Assembly: GCF_014192155.1 (NCBI RefSeq)
Contig: NZ_JACHXO010000008.1
Coordinates: forward strand, 124,001-188,000
Length of the DNA stretch: 64,000 nt
Direction of reading: 5' to 3'
DNA from: Roseateles terrae
Lineage (GTDB): Bacteria; Pseudomonadota; Gammaproteobacteria; Burkholderiales; Burkholderiaceae_C
Shown: in pieces, positions 38,205-52,942 of the stretch
Numbering within the stretch: position 1 is the first letter of the stretch
How the letters are laid out: each line of letters opens with the position of its first letter
Notes under the pieces: model-generated
Told to the model about the DNA's origin: nothing
The model's input: the letters and a program-made list of their open reading frames with translations, nothing else
Database searches by the model: none
Program-made: the position numbers and the translations under genes

Positions 38205-39800
38205 TCAGTCCTTGCTCACGGCATCGGAAGGGGGTGTGCCGGTACCGCCCACCCCCCACCCCAGGCCCAGGCTCTTTTGCAGCGAGACAAAGTCTTTAAC
38301 CAGGGCAGCTTCCCCATCGAGGGTCCTCAGCGCCGCGGTGACCTGATTGCGCTGCGCATCGAGCAGGTCCAATTGGCTTCCCGCACCGGCCTGCCGACGT
38401 TGCTGGGCCAGCGCCAGCGACCGCTCCGCCGAGGCCTGCTGCGCCAGCAGGTGCATCAGCGCCTGCCGCTGCTGGCCATAGCGAGAGAGGGCAGTGTTGG
38501 CATCCTGCAGCGCGCTCAGCACAGTGGCGTGGTATTGCGCCACAGCCTCGTCCCGACCAGCTTCGGCCTGCCGCACCTCGGCCTGCGTGCGGCCGAAGTC
38601 CAGCACGTTCCAGCTCAGGTAGGGCACGCCCACCAGCGCCAGGCTTTTGCTGGTGAGCAGGTGGCCGAGGTCGGTGCCGGCCATGCCGATGTCGCCCAGC
38701 AGGGTGAGCTTGGGAAAGTAGCCCGCTTCCTTCTGTCCGATCCTGGCCTGACTGGCGGCGAGTCGCCGTTCGGCCGCGCGGATGTCCGGCCGGCGCTGCA
38801 GCAAGCCTGATGGATCGCCGATGGCGACGGTGTCCGGCAAGGCGGGCAGGTGGCCGGACGATGACGCGAGCGGCGCATCCAGCGCGCCGGGCGCCTGCCC
38901 GGTCAACACCGCGAGTTGATCCAGGGACATGCTGATCTGCGCAGCGACGTCCGCCAGCGACGCCTGTGTCGATTCACCCTGCAGCAGGCGCTGCTCCACA
39001 TCGTCCGCAGCGGAGACGCCGCGCGATTGGCGCTGCCTGGTGAGGTCCAGCGTCTGGGCATCGGCCGTCGCGGTGGCGCGCAGCAGATCCTGACGCTGCT
39101 GCTGCGCCCGCAAGCTGGCGTAGGCCTGTGCCACTTCCGCGGCCAGCGAGACCTGCGCATCGGCGAGGTCGGCCTGCACCGACTCGGCCTGTGCGGTCGC
39201 CGCTTCCGTCGCGCGGCGCGTGCCGCCGAAGAGGTCCGCCTCCCAGGTGGCATCGAAGCCCACGCTGTAGAGATGCAGCGTCGATTCGCTGCGGGTGCCC
39301 GGCGCCTGCCAGACGCCCGCGCCCAAGGCCGACGCCGAGCCCTTGGGCATCCGCTGCGCTTCCTGCTGGCGCAGCGCGGCGCGGGACTGTCGCAAGCGGG
39401 CCTGCGCCGCCTGCAGGGTGGGACTGTTGGCAAGCGCCTGATCGATCAGCGCATTGAGCTGCGGGTCGTTCAACGACAGCCACCAAGCGGCGGTCGGCGC
39501 AGCGACCGGCTTACCGGATGGCGCACTGCTTGGCGCTGTCGCTTGATTCGATGAGGTGGCGAGCGCCGTGCCGGGTGCGTTGGACGCGTTGCCAGCACCC
39601 GCGCCATCGCGCACAAATCGCGGCGCCTTCAGTGCCTCCGCGGCGACGGGCGGCGCGCCGCGGTAGTCGGGGCCGACGGTGGTGCAGCCCGCCATCGCCA
39701 GCAGCACGGCGCTGACCAGCAGCGCAGGCGCAGCAGGTCTGGGGAGGCTTCGCAGTCGGATCGTGGGGTTACGTTGGAAGAGCATGGGAGACGTCCGCAT
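38205..39800 (-). CDS. Efflux outer-membrane lipoprotein (NodT/OprM family)
   Basis: The product is 531 residues. A signal sequence with lipobox LAMAGC (PALLVSAVLLAMAGCTTVGPDYR) and the family motif TTVGPDY start the protein. Two OEP repeats follow (SPTLQAAQARLRQSRAALRQQEAQRMP; RRPDIRAAERRLAASQARIGQKEAGYFPKLTLLG). It should form the outer-membrane duct of the EmrAB-type pump. The ATG at 39800 overlaps the stop of the MFS gene (TGATG), implying translational coupling. An internal ATG at 39785 is a possible alternative. Confidence 0.92.
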   Translation of the reverse strand: MRTSPMLFQRNPTIRLRSLPRPAAPALLVSAVLLAMAGCTTVGPDYRGAPPVAAEALKAPRFVRDGAGAGNASNAPGTALATSSNQATAPSSAPSGKPVAAPTAAWWLSLNDPQLNALIDQALANSPTLQAAQARLRQSRAALRQQEAQRMPKGSASALGAGVWQAPGTRSESTLHLYSVGFDATWEADLFGGTRRATEAATAQAESVQADLADAQVSLAAEVAQAYASLRAQQQRQDLLRATATADAQTLDLTRQRQSRGVSAADDVEQRLLQGESTQASLADVAAQISMSLDQLAVLTGQAPGALDAPLASSSGHLPALPDTVAIGDPSGLLQRRPDIRAAERRLAASQARIGQKEAGYFPKLTLLGDIGMAGTDLGHLLTSKSLALVGVPYLSWNVLDFGRTQAEVRQAEAGRDEAVAQYHATVLSALQDANTALSRYGQQRQALMHLLAQQASAERSLALAQQRRQAGAGSQLDLLDAQRNQVTAALRTLDGEAALVKDFVSLQKSLGLGWGVGGTGTPPSDAVSKD

Positions 39801-41419
39801 CAATGGGCTTCGTTGACCGCAGGCGCCTGTCCGGGGCGCGGGGTCTTGAGAAGCAGGGCCAGGGGGATGCACAGCAGCAGTGCGATCGCCAGGGCGTAGA
39901 AGGTTTCAGAAAAGGTCATGACGCTGGCCTGCTGCTGGACCTGCAGGGCAATCTCCTTGAGCGCCTGCAGTTGCGCATGCAGTGCATCACCGACCTGCGC
40001 CAGGTGGCTGGCGGTGCCGGCGGCAACACGCTCCTGCACGATCGGCGAATTCGCGTTCATCGACTCCCGCAGGCGGTCCACATGCAAGGCATTGCGCCGG
40101 TCGATGAAGGTGCCCAGCACCGCCAGGCCCACCGAGCCGCCGAGGTTGCGCGCCATGTTGTACAGGCCCGCCGCATCGCCGGATTCCTCGCGACTGACGG
40201 CCGCCATCGAGGCCTGGTTGAGCGGCATCATGCACAGCATCTGCCCCACACCCCGCAGCAGCTGCGAGAGCGTGAAGTCGTGGCCCACGCTCTGCGCGGT
40301 GAGATTGATGTCCAGCAGGCAACTCACGGCAAAGAACAGCAGCCCGGCAATCACCATCACCCGGAAGTCCAGCCGCGTGATCAGCCGCGGCAGGATGGGC
40401 ATCATCAGGAAGGCCGGCAGGCCGGACAGCAGCATCACCGTGCCGGACTGCTGGGCGTTGTAGCCGGAGATCAGCGCGAGGAATTGCGGCACCAGGTAGG
40501 ACACGCCATAGAGGCCCGCGCCCACGATGAACACGATGAAGATGACGCTGGCGTAGCTCTTGTTGCGCATCAGGCTCAGCCGCAGGATGGGCTTGGCCGA
40601 CCAGCGCTGCGACAGCGCCACCAGCAGCAGCCCGAAGGCCGACGCTGCGCTCAGGCCGATGATCAGGCCCGATTCGAACCAGCGCTCGCGCTGGCCTTCT
40701 TCCAGCACCACGGTCAGGGTGGACAGGCCCGCCGCCAGGCCGATGATGCCGAGCCAGTCGGCGCGCAGGAACTGGTCCAGATGGGTCCGCTCGGACGGCA
40801 GGCCCAGCAGCAGCAGCGCCAGCAGCGCAGCACAGACCGGCACGTTGATGAAGAAGCACCAGTGCCAGCTGACGTTTTCGGTGAGCCAGCCGCCCACCAC
40901 GGGGCCGAGCAGCGGCCCGAGGATCACGATCAGCCCGAACATCGTCATGCCGACGGGCAGCTGATGCCGCGGCAGCCGGGTGCGGATGATGGTCTGCGCC
41001 GTGGGGATCATGGCGCCGCCGGTGAAGCCCTGGCCGATGCGCGCAATGATCAGCGTGCTGAGGCTGCCCGAAAGCCCGCACATCACCGAGAACAGGGTGA
41101 ACAGGGTCGCGTTGCCCACCAGAAAGTTGCGCAGACCGAAGACCCGCGTCAGCCAGGCGGCCAGCGGGATCATCACGATCTCGGACATCAGGTAGCCGGT
41201 GGAGATCCAGGTGCCTTCGGTGCCGGTCGCGCCGACAGCGCCCTGGATCTGCGGCAGGGCGGAGTTGGTGATGGAGATGTCCAGAGTGGCCATCAGCGCG
41301 CCCAGCGCGCCGGCGGCGACGGCGATCCAGTCGGCCGCTTTGGCGTTGGGCTCGGACGGGGCTGCGGGCGCGGCACCGTTCGCTGCCGGCGGTGGGCCTG
41401 GGAGCACGGCCTCAGCCAT
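39800..41419 (-). CDS. DHA2-family multidrug efflux permease (EmrB-like)
   Basis: This is a proton-driven major facilitator transporter with about 14 membrane helices, 539 residues. Family motifs are visible: LDISITNSALPQIQGAVGAT after the first helix, STGYLMSEIVMIPLAAWLTRVFGLRN, RIGQGFTGGAMIPTAQTIIRTRLPR and LGPVVGGWLTENVSWHWCFFINVPV (motif C/antiporter). The ATG at 41419 overlaps the adaptor stop. With its neighbours it forms a tripartite pump for hydrophobic toxic compounds; the substrates are unknown. Confidence 0.94.
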   Translation of the reverse strand: MAEAVLPGPPPAANGAAPAAPSEPNAKAADWIAVAAGALGALMATLDISITNSALPQIQGAVGATGTEGTWISTGYLMSEIVMIPLAAWLTRVFGLRNFLVGNATLFTLFSVMCGLSGSLSTLIIARIGQGFTGGAMIPTAQTIIRTRLPRHQLPVGMTMFGLIVILGPLLGPVVGGWLTENVSWHWCFFINVPVCAALLALLLLGLPSERTHLDQFLRADWLGIIGLAAGLSTLTVVLEEGQRERWFESGLIIGLSAASAFGLLLVALSQRWSAKPILRLSLMRNKSYASVIFIVFIVGAGLYGVSYLVPQFLALISGYNAQQSGTVMLLSGLPAFLMMPILPRLITRLDFRVMVIAGLLFFAVSCLLDINLTAQSVGHDFTLSQLLRGVGQMLCMMPLNQASMAAVSREESGDAAGLYNMARNLGGSVGLAVLGTFIDRRNALHVDRLRESMNANSPIVQERVAAGTASHLAQVGDALHAQLQALKEIALQVQQQASVMTFSETFYALAIALLLCIPLALLLKTPRPGQAPAVNEAH

Positions 41420-42578
41420 GGTGTCCCTCGCGAGTGGAGGCGTGCGAGGCGGAGGTCGGCTGCGCGTGATCGCGCGTGTCGACTTCCGTGGTGACCGACA
41501 GGCCGGGCAACAGACGCTCACGCATCGCCGCATCGGCCGTCACATGGATCCGCACCGGCACCCGTTGGACGATCTTGGTGAAGTTGCCGGTGGCGTTTTC
41601 TGATGGCAACAGCGCAAATTGGGCGCCCGTGCCGGGCGAAAAGCTCTCGACTTCGCCGTGCAGGTCCAGGTCGGGCAGGGCATCCACATGCAGGGTCACC
41701 GGCTGACCGGCTCGCATGCGGCCAATCTGCGTCTCCTTGAAGTTGGCCACCAGATAGACCTCCTGCACCGGCACCAGCGTCATCAGGCGGGTGCCGGGCT
41801 GGACCAGCTGGCCGACTCGCACGGTGCTGTCGCCGATGCGGCCATCGATGGCGGCGCGCACCACCGTGTCGTCCACATCCAGATAGGTCTGGCTGCGGGC
41901 GGCGTCCGCGCCTTGCACCTGCGCACGGGACTGAGCCACCTGTGCTTCGGTGGACTTGATCTTGCTGGCTGCGGCCGCCTCCGCCGCCTGATTGGCAGCC
42001 AGCGTGGCCTTGGCCTGGTCCCGGGTGTTGCGCAGCTCGGCCAGCCGCTCTTCGGTGGTGGCCCCGGTGGTCACCAGCGGGGCGAATCGATCGACCTCCT
42101 GCTGCGCATGGGCCAGCGCCACGCTGGCCGATTGCACCTGGGCACGTGCCTGCGCGAGTTGCGCCTTCTGCTGGAGGATGTCGGCCTCCGCTCTCTGGAT
42201 ATCGGCCTTGCGCGCTTCGATGGTGGCCTGGGCCTGCGCCAGCATGGCTTCGTATTGGCGGCGGTCCAGCCGCACCAGGGGGTCGCCGCGCTTCACCGCC
42301 TGGTTGGGCTGCACAAAGACTTCGGTGACATAGCCGACCACCTTGGGGGCGACAGTGACGCTGTCGGCCTTGAGATAGGCGTCATCGGTGCTCTCGATGA
42401 AACGGCCGACGCGCCACCAGTTCACGCCATAGACCGCGCTGCCCACGACGGCCGCGACGGCCAGAAGCAGAAGGATGGGGCGGCGACGCCTGGAGGCGGG
42501 CGAGGTACTGGCAGATGCAGAACCGGAAGCAGGGGTCGGAGCGGTGACGGGCGCAGAGGGGGGAGTGGACATGACCAT
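41412..42578 (-). CDS. EmrA/HlyD-family efflux membrane-fusion protein
   Basis: The product is 388 residues. One N-terminal membrane helix (RRPILLLLAVAAVVGSAVYGVNWW) is followed by ESTDDAYLKADSVTVAPKVVGYV, the usual EmrA start of the barrel-sandwich domain. A long coiled-coil hairpin (about 90-210, Ala/Gln/Arg-rich) and the second half (DDTVVRAAIDGRIGDSTVRVGQLVQPGT) follow. The C-terminus is low-complexity. A second ATG two codons later is equally possible. It is the first gene of the efflux operon, divergent from the tetR gene. Confidence 0.93.
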   Translation of the reverse strand: MVMSTPPSAPVTAPTPASGSASASTSPASRRRRPILLLLAVAAVVGSAVYGVNWWRVGRFIESTDDAYLKADSVTVAPKVVGYVTEVFVQPNQAVKRGDPLVRLDRRQYEAMLAQAQATIEARKADIQRAEADILQQKAQLAQARAQVQSASVALAHAQQEVDRFAPLVTTGATTEERLAELRNTRDQAKATLAANQAAEAAAASKIKSTEAQVAQSRAQVQGADAARSQTYLDVDDTVVRAAIDGRIGDSTVRVGQLVQPGTRLMTLVPVQEVYLVANFKETQIGRMRAGQPVTLHVDALPDLDLHGEVESFSPGTGAQFALLPSENATGNFTKIVQRVPVRIHVTADAAMRERLLPGLSVTTEVDTRDHAQPTSASHASTREGHHG

Positions 42579-42614
42579 CCATCAGTTGAATTTATTCCGG
42601 TCGATATCTTTTTC

Positions 42615-42638
42615 CAGTTGGAAGAATTCTGTCAACTG
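42615..42638. promoter_or_regulatory. Palindromic operator candidate between emrA-like and tetR genes
   Basis: CAGTTG (42615-42620) and CAACTG (42633-42638) are symmetric around a central GAATTC (42624-42629), a 24-bp imperfect palindrome. A further copy of the half site occurs in ATCAGTTGA at 42581-42589, a perfect inverted partner of TCAACTGAT at 42632-42640. The stretch is A/T-rich and lies in the 123-bp gap between divergent starts, the usual place for autoregulation by a TetR-family repressor. Confidence 0.6.
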
Positions 42639-42701
42639 ATATATTTTGAGAATGTGCACCGCGCCACATCCTGGCCGCGGCTTTACCTTCCAGCATTGCG
42701 A

Positions 42702-43412
42702 ATGACCGAACGACCCGCCCGCGCCCCGAGACACCGCCCTGAAGCCGGCTACGCCCGGGGTGAAGAAACCCGGCGCCGCATCATTGATGTGGCCTTGCGC
42801 CTGTTTGCGCAGCGTGGGTTCGAGGGCGCGTCGACGCGGGAGATCGCGAAGGAGGCGGGGGTCAATGCACCAGCGTTGCAGTACTACTTCGACAACAAGG
42901 AAGGTGTCTATCAGGCCTGCGCGCGGCACATCGTGGACAGTGCGGTCGAGCATTTCCTGCCGGCGGTCGAGCAGGCGGAAGCGGTACTGGAACAGGCGGA
43001 TGCTTCAGGCGATGCGCTCTTTGAGGCCTTCGGTGCCCTGCTGGACGCCATCGCCGAACATCAACTGCTGCCGGACGATGTGGAGCATCGGCGCCTGTTC
43101 ATGTCGCAAGAGCAGGTGGGGCAGGGGCCTGACCTGATCTTCCAGATGCTGGACCAGAGCCTGCGCCCGCGCATGGCGCGCGTCACGACGCATCTGGTGG
43201 CCCGTTATTGCGGCATGGACCTGAAGGATCCGCTGCTGGGCATGCGCATCATGATGATGATGGGGCAGCTGACCACGTTCTCCCTCGGGCGACGGCTGCA
43301 ACTGGCCAAGCTCGGCTGGGAGCGCTTCGGACCGAAGGAAGTGGCGACCATCAAGCGCGCGGCGCGGGAGCATTGCCGGGTGCTGATGGACCATTGGCGG
43401 CACTCACCATGA
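42702..43412 (+). CDS. TetR-family transcriptional regulator (CerR/DUF1956 type)
   Basis: The product is 236 residues. The N-terminal helix-turn-helix is clear (ETRRRIIDVALRLFAQRGFEGASTREIAKEAGVNAPALQYYFDNKEGVYQAC). The ligand-binding C-terminal domain resembles the DUF1956/CecR-type group often linked to efflux pumps (LPDDVEHRRLFMSQEQVGQGPDLIFQMLDQSL). The frame is open far upstream, but the homology starts at the ATG at 42702. It is divergent from the pump operon, so it most likely represses it and itself. Confidence 0.9.
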   Translation: MTERPARAPRHRPEAGYARGEETRRRIIDVALRLFAQRGFEGASTREIAKEAGVNAPALQYYFDNKEGVYQACARHIVDSAVEHFLPAVEQAEAVLEQADASGDALFEAFGALLDAIAEHQLLPDDVEHRRLFMSQEQVGQGPDLIFQMLDQSLRPRMARVTTHLVARYCGMDLKDPLLGMRIMMMMGQLTTFSLGRRLQLAKLGWERFGPKEVATIKRAAREHCRVLMDHWRHSP

Positions 43413-43438
43413 AAACAGCGCCCCTCGGGGCGCTGTTT
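43413..43438. terminator. Bidirectional terminator between tetR and acnA
   Basis: AAACAGCGCCCC and GGGGCGCTGTTT form a perfect 12-bp stem with only TC between the arms, ending in A and T runs on either side. It immediately follows the tetR stop and lies 33 bases after the end of acnA, so it can serve both convergent genes. Confidence 0.85.
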
Positions 43439-43470
43439 CATCGTGTCGTGCAGCCGACGCCGGTGGCTCC

Positions 43471-46191
<2,721 letters not shown>

Positions 46192-46570
46192 GGCTCACTC
46201 CTTGGCTGAAACGGGCGGATTCGCTGCCTGTTTGTACTGGGAAATCGATTCGGTACCGCGGGGAAGGGTTTCGAGACGGGCCGAGCCCGGGTCGAGGCCC
46301 TCCGCGCCTGATTGTGGCGCGGTTGTTCCACACTGTGATGACTCTGTTGGGTGATGTGGCGTCCCCCAAAACAAAGGCGCAGGCGCAAGAGGGCAAGGCA
46401 CAGACCCAGGTGTACGGATTGTGCGATAACGAACCTAGGCCCGCGCGATACTCGCCCATAGGGATCCCGTCGAAAGGGCAAGTGCCGATCGCAATATTTG
46501 GCGACGTGAGGTGAGCGTGACCTTGCGTGACGGGCACTGAGGGGCACCAGCGCTTCAAGGCTCAGCGTCC
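46192..46570. other. 379-bp divergent intergenic region between acnA and cas3
   Basis: Both adjoining genes start here, so the promoter of the cas operon and that of acnA should lie in this stretch. I find no strong -35/-10 pair or sigma-54/sigma-28 site. GCGATAAC at 46423-46430 is the most promoter-like element but lacks a matching partner upstream. No short open frame here has a ribosome-binding site and family-like sequence. Confidence 0.4.
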
Positions 46571-48811
46571 ATGATCTTCTTCGGTCATTCCGCAACCGGG
46601 CTCGACGAGTCCGACTGGCAACGCCTGTCAGAGCACTTACAGCAGGTCGCCGTGTTGGCCGGCAAATTTGCGGATGCCTTTGGCGCTGCTGAACTGGGTC
46701 ACTGCGCGGGCCTGTTGCACGATCTCGGTAAATACACCGACGCCTTCCAGCGGAGGCTGCGAGGCAGCGCCGAGAAGGTGGATCACTCAACCTGGGGCGC
46801 GCGCATCGCCCTGGCGCGCTACCCCACCCTGGGCTACCTTCTCGCCTATGGCATCGCGGGCCATCATGCGGGCCTGGCCAACGGCAAAGGCGATGGGCGC
46901 CGTACCAGCCTGCAGGAGCGATTGAACGCGGTGCTGCCAGCACTCGATGAACGCTGGGCAGCGGAACTGTCCGCGCCTGCGGAGGTGCCGATGTTGCGCG
47001 GGTTCCGGGTGCAGCCGGACCGGGGCATGTTCCAGATGGCCTTCCTGGTGCGCATGCTGTTCTCCTGCTTAGTGGATGCAGACTATCTGGATACCGAAGC
47101 CTTCTACCAACGGGTGGAGCAACGCCTGGCGCTTCAGCCGGCCAGGCCTTCAGGACCGGCGCTTGGCGAGCTTCAAACGGCGTTGGACGCGCATCTGTCA
47201 GCCTTCCGCGCAACGACCGCGGTCAACACCATTCGTGCGGAGATCCTGCAGGCGGTGCGGGACCAGGCGGGGTTGTCGCCCGGCATCTTCTCCCTCACGG
47301 TGCCCACAGGGGGCGGAAAAACGCTGGCGTCCCTGGCGTTTGCATTGGATCACGCGATTCGACACGGTCAGCAAAGGGTGATTTTTGTGATCCCTTTCAC
47401 CAGCATCGTGGAGCAGAACGCAGCGGTGTTTCGGCGCGCTCTGGGACGCTGGGGCGATGCGGCAGTGCTGGAGCATCACAGTGCGTTTGCCGACGACCCC
47501 ACGCAGGGCAGGGAAGCGCGAGACAAGCTTCGGTTGTCGATGGAAAACTGGGACCGTCCCGTCATCGTCACGACGGCGGTGCAGTTCTTCGAGAGTCTGT
47601 TTGCGGACCGCCCGTCCCAGTGTCGCAAGCTGCACAACATCGCCAACAGCGTTGTAGTTCTGGATGAAGCGCAGACGATGCCGTTGCACGTGCTCCGCCC
47701 TTGCGTCGCCGCCTTGGACGAACTGTCGCGCAACTATCGCAGCAGTGTGGTGCTGTGCACCGCGACCCAGCCCGCGCTGCGACGACCGGATGCGACCACG
47801 GGTGTGGACGGGTTTGACGGTGGTCTTGAGAACGTGCGCGAACTCGCGCCGGAACCTGCAGCTCTCTTTCAACGACTGAAGCGCGTCACGGTCAAACGCA
47901 TCGGATCTCAGGACGACGCTCAATTGCTGGGCCAGTTGCGGGAACAACATCAAGTGCTGTGTATCGTCAACAACCGCCGTCATGCTCGAAGCCTGTTCCA
48001 GGGCCTGCAAGACCTGGCGGGTACCTACCACCTGACAACGCTCATGTGCGCTGCCCATCGCAGCGAGGTGTTGGCCGCCGTTCGGGCGGCCTTGACGCAG
48101 GGGCGGCCCTGCCGGCTTGTCGCCACGGCACTGATCGAAGCCGGCGTGGATATCTCGTTCCCGATCGTCTACCGCGCAGAGGCCGGGCTCGATTCCATCG
48201 CCCAGGCGGCCGGGCGATGCAACCGGGAGGGCCTCCGGGCTGTTGATGACAGCGAGCTCAGGATTTTTGCAACGGCCAATGATGCATGGGCGCCGCCACC
48301 CGAGCTGCGCCAATTCGCCGACGTGACGCGCGACGTATTGAGGAACAGCCAGGGAGACCCGCTGGATCCTGCCACCATTGAGAAGTACTTCAAATCGCTG
48401 TACTGGGCCCGCGGCGATGACGCGTTGGACAGACATGACCTGCTGGGCACGCTGGAGGGTGCGCGGATCGACAGCCTGCCCATGGAAACATTGGCCGAGA
48501 AGTTCAGGATGATCGAGACCGCACAGCGCTCCGTAATCATCCCTTTCAAAGAAGAGGGCCGCTCGGCCGTTCGAGACCTTCACTTCGTGAGTGGTTTGGC
48601 CGACATCAGCCGCCGCCTGCAACGCTATCTGGTGCAGGTTCCGCTGTACGGATTCGAAGCTCTGCGCAAGGCTGGTGCCATCGAAGCCGTGCGCCCGAAA
48701 GAGTTTGGGGATCAGTTCTTTGTTCTGGTCAATGAGAGCCTGTATGGCGAGCACGTCGGTCTGAGTTGGGAAGCGCCGACATTCATCAGTGTCCAGTCAT
48801 TGGTCCAGTAG
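46571..48811 (+). CDS. cas3: CRISPR helicase-nuclease Cas3 (type I-C)
   Basis: Cas3 is recruited by Cascade and unwinds and degrades target DNA. The product is 746 residues with an N-terminal HD nuclease domain: His6, HDLGK with His50-Asp51, GHHAG with His98-His99, and an Asp in CLVDADYLDTE. The SF2 helicase follows, with Walker A TGGGKT at 246-251, DEAQ at 365-368 and TATQPAL as motif III. Motif VI is QAAGRCNREG. It is complete and of the fused HD-helicase form. It leads an operon on one strand through to cas2; cas5c starts 59 bases later. Confidence 0.96.
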   Translation: MIFFGHSATGLDESDWQRLSEHLQQVAVLAGKFADAFGAAELGHCAGLLHDLGKYTDAFQRRLRGSAEKVDHSTWGARIALARYPTLGYLLAYGIAGHHAGLANGKGDGRRTSLQERLNAVLPALDERWAAELSAPAEVPMLRGFRVQPDRGMFQMAFLVRMLFSCLVDADYLDTEAFYQRVEQRLALQPARPSGPALGELQTALDAHLSAFRATTAVNTIRAEILQAVRDQAGLSPGIFSLTVPTGGGKTLASLAFALDHAIRHGQQRVIFVIPFTSIVEQNAAVFRRALGRWGDAAVLEHHSAFADDPTQGREARDKLRLSMENWDRPVIVTTAVQFFESLFADRPSQCRKLHNIANSVVVLDEAQTMPLHVLRPCVAALDELSRNYRSSVVLCTATQPALRRPDATTGVDGFDGGLENVRELAPEPAALFQRLKRVTVKRIGSQDDAQLLGQLREQHQVLCIVNNRRHARSLFQGLQDLAGTYHLTTLMCAAHRSEVLAAVRAALTQGRPCRLVATALIEAGVDISFPIVYRAEAGLDSIAQAAGRCNREGLRAVDDSELRIFATANDAWAPPPELRQFADVTRDVLRNSQGDPLDPATIEKYFKSLYWARGDDALDRHDLLGTLEGARIDSLPMETLAEKFRMIETAQRSVIIPFKEEGRSAVRDLHFVSGLADISRRLQRYLVQVPLYGFEALRKAGAIEAVRPKEFGDQFFVLVNESLYGEHVGLSWEAPTFISVQSLVQ

Positions 48812-48861
48812 ATCGCTTCATTTGCTCCGGAGAGAGCCGGAAGCATCCATCGAGAGGTTAG

Positions 48862-51382
<2,521 letters not shown>

Positions 51383-51386
<4 letters not shown>

Positions 51387-52276
51387 ACGCCATCCAACAT
51401 CGCCATGAGTTTGTGTTTCTGTTCGACGTCACCAACGGGAATCCCAACGGGGATCCGGACGCCGGCAACCTGCCGCGGCTGGACCCGGAAACGAACAAAG
51501 GAATGGTGACGGACGTCTGCCTCAAGCGGAAGGTCCGTAACTTCGTGGCACTTGAGAAGGGGGATGAGGAAGGCTTCTCGATCTACATGCAGGAGAGGGC
51601 GGTGCTGAACCAGCAGCATGCCCTTGGACGCAAGGCGGTGGGGCTGGACAAGGAGACTGCCGATGAACTCAAGAAATTGCCCAAGGATGAGGCCAAGGCG
51701 CGTGAACTGACTGCGTGGATGTGTCGCAATTTCTTTGACGTCCGCGCGTTTGGTGCCGTCATGACCACCGGGGTGAATGCCGGGCAGGTGCGAGGTCCGG
51801 TGCAACTGGCATTTGCGACGTCCGTGGATCCGGTCTTGCCTGTCGAAGTGTCCATCACCCGCATGGCGGTGACGACGCAAAGGGAGGCCGACGAGCAGAG
51901 CGGTGACAACCGAACGATGGGCCGCAAGCACATCATTCCGTATGGGCTTTATCGACTGCACGGGTTTGTCTCGGCCAAGCTGGCAGAACGAACGGGATTC
52001 ACGGAGACTGATTTGAGTCTGCTGTGGAAGGCTCTGATCAACATGTTTGAGCACGATCGATCTGCCGCCCGTGGAGAGATGGCGGCGCGCAAGCTGTTTG
52101 TCTTTGAGCATGAGAGTGCCATGGGCAATGCCCCGGCGCACACGCTTTTCGAGACGGTGGAGATCCAGCGGCTGATGGGTGAGGGCGATGGTCCGGCCCG
52201 GTCGTTCAAGGACTACGCCGTGGAAGTCAAGCGCGATAGGCTTCCAGCGGGCGTCATGCTGCACGAACTGCTGTGA
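51383..52276 (+). CDS. cas7c: Cas7c, backbone subunit of type I-C Cascade (Csd2)
   Basis: Several copies of Cas7c coat the spacer part of the crRNA. The product is 297 residues. It starts with RHEFVFLFDVTNGNPNGDPDAGNLPRLDPETNKGMVTDVCLKRKVRNF, the hallmark of Csd2/Cas7c. The conserved VRAFGAVMTTGVNAGQVRGPVQLAFA and SVDPVLPVEVSITRMAVTT follow. It is of full length and overlaps cas8c by four bases. cas4 begins 30 bases later. Confidence 0.96.
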
Positions 52277-52306
52277 TCAGACAGTGGGGCCGTTCGAGGG
52301 GCTTGC

Positions 52307-52939
52307 ATGGATGACAAGCTGTGGGTCCCCCTGTCTGCGCTGCAACACTATTTGTATTGCCCCAGGCAATGCGCGCTGATACATGTAGAGCAACTGTGGG
52401 CTGAGAGTCAGCATACCGCCGAGGGGCGTTTGCTGCATGAGAGGGCCGACACGCCGAAGGTGGAACGACGTCGGGGCGTTCGCACCGTCACGGCGGTTCC
52501 GCTCAGCCATACCGGTTTGGGCATCACGGGTGTGGCTGATGTGGTGGAGTTCCGCCGGGGCGAGGATGGTTTGGAGAAAACCTATCCGGTTGAGTACAAG
52601 CGAGGGCGTCCAAAGCCGAATCGCAGTGATGAGGTCCAACTCTGCGCCCAGGCCTTGTGCCTGGAGACCATGTTGGGATGCCAGGTCGAGGAGGGGGCGC
52701 TGTACTACGGCGAAACAAGGCGGCGCACGCCGGTGCAAATGGATGAGGAATTGCGCGCCATCACGATCGCAACGATCGCGGCCACACGCACTATGTTGGT
52801 GGGTGGGACGACACCCTTGGCTACGTATTCCCCCAAGCGCTGTGACAACTGCTCTTTGCTGGATCTGTGCCAGCCGCAACTGCTTTGCCGCGGTGAGGGC
52901 GTGCAGCACTGGCTGCGTTCGCAACTAAAGCGGGAGTGA
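52307..52939 (+). CDS. cas4: Cas4, spacer-acquisition nuclease
   Basis: Cas4 is a RecB-like nuclease with an Fe-S cluster that trims prespacers and helps select the PAM side. The product is 210 residues. The first cluster cysteine(s) lie in YLYCPRQCALIH, and the C-terminal cluster cysteines are in CDNCSLLDLCQPQLLC. The nuclease residues lie in GVADVVEF (Asp), PVEYKRG (Glu, Lys) and a Gln in QLCAQALCLE. The gene is complete and precedes cas1 by three bases. Confidence 0.94.
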   Translation: MDDKLWVPLSALQHYLYCPRQCALIHVEQLWAESQHTAEGRLLHERADTPKVERRRGVRTVTAVPLSHTGLGITGVADVVEFRRGEDGLEKTYPVEYKRGRPKPNRSDEVQLCAQALCLETMLGCQVEEGALYYGETRRRTPVQMDEELRAITIATIAATRTMLVGGTTPLATYSPKRCDNCSLLDLCQPQLLCRGEGVQHWLRSQLKRE

Positions 52940-52942
52940 GCG

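Noticed and set aside
46423-46430. GCGATAAC upstream of cas3 as a promoter -10
   Set aside because: No acceptable -35 at 16-18 bases and no match for sigma-28; kept only as a note.
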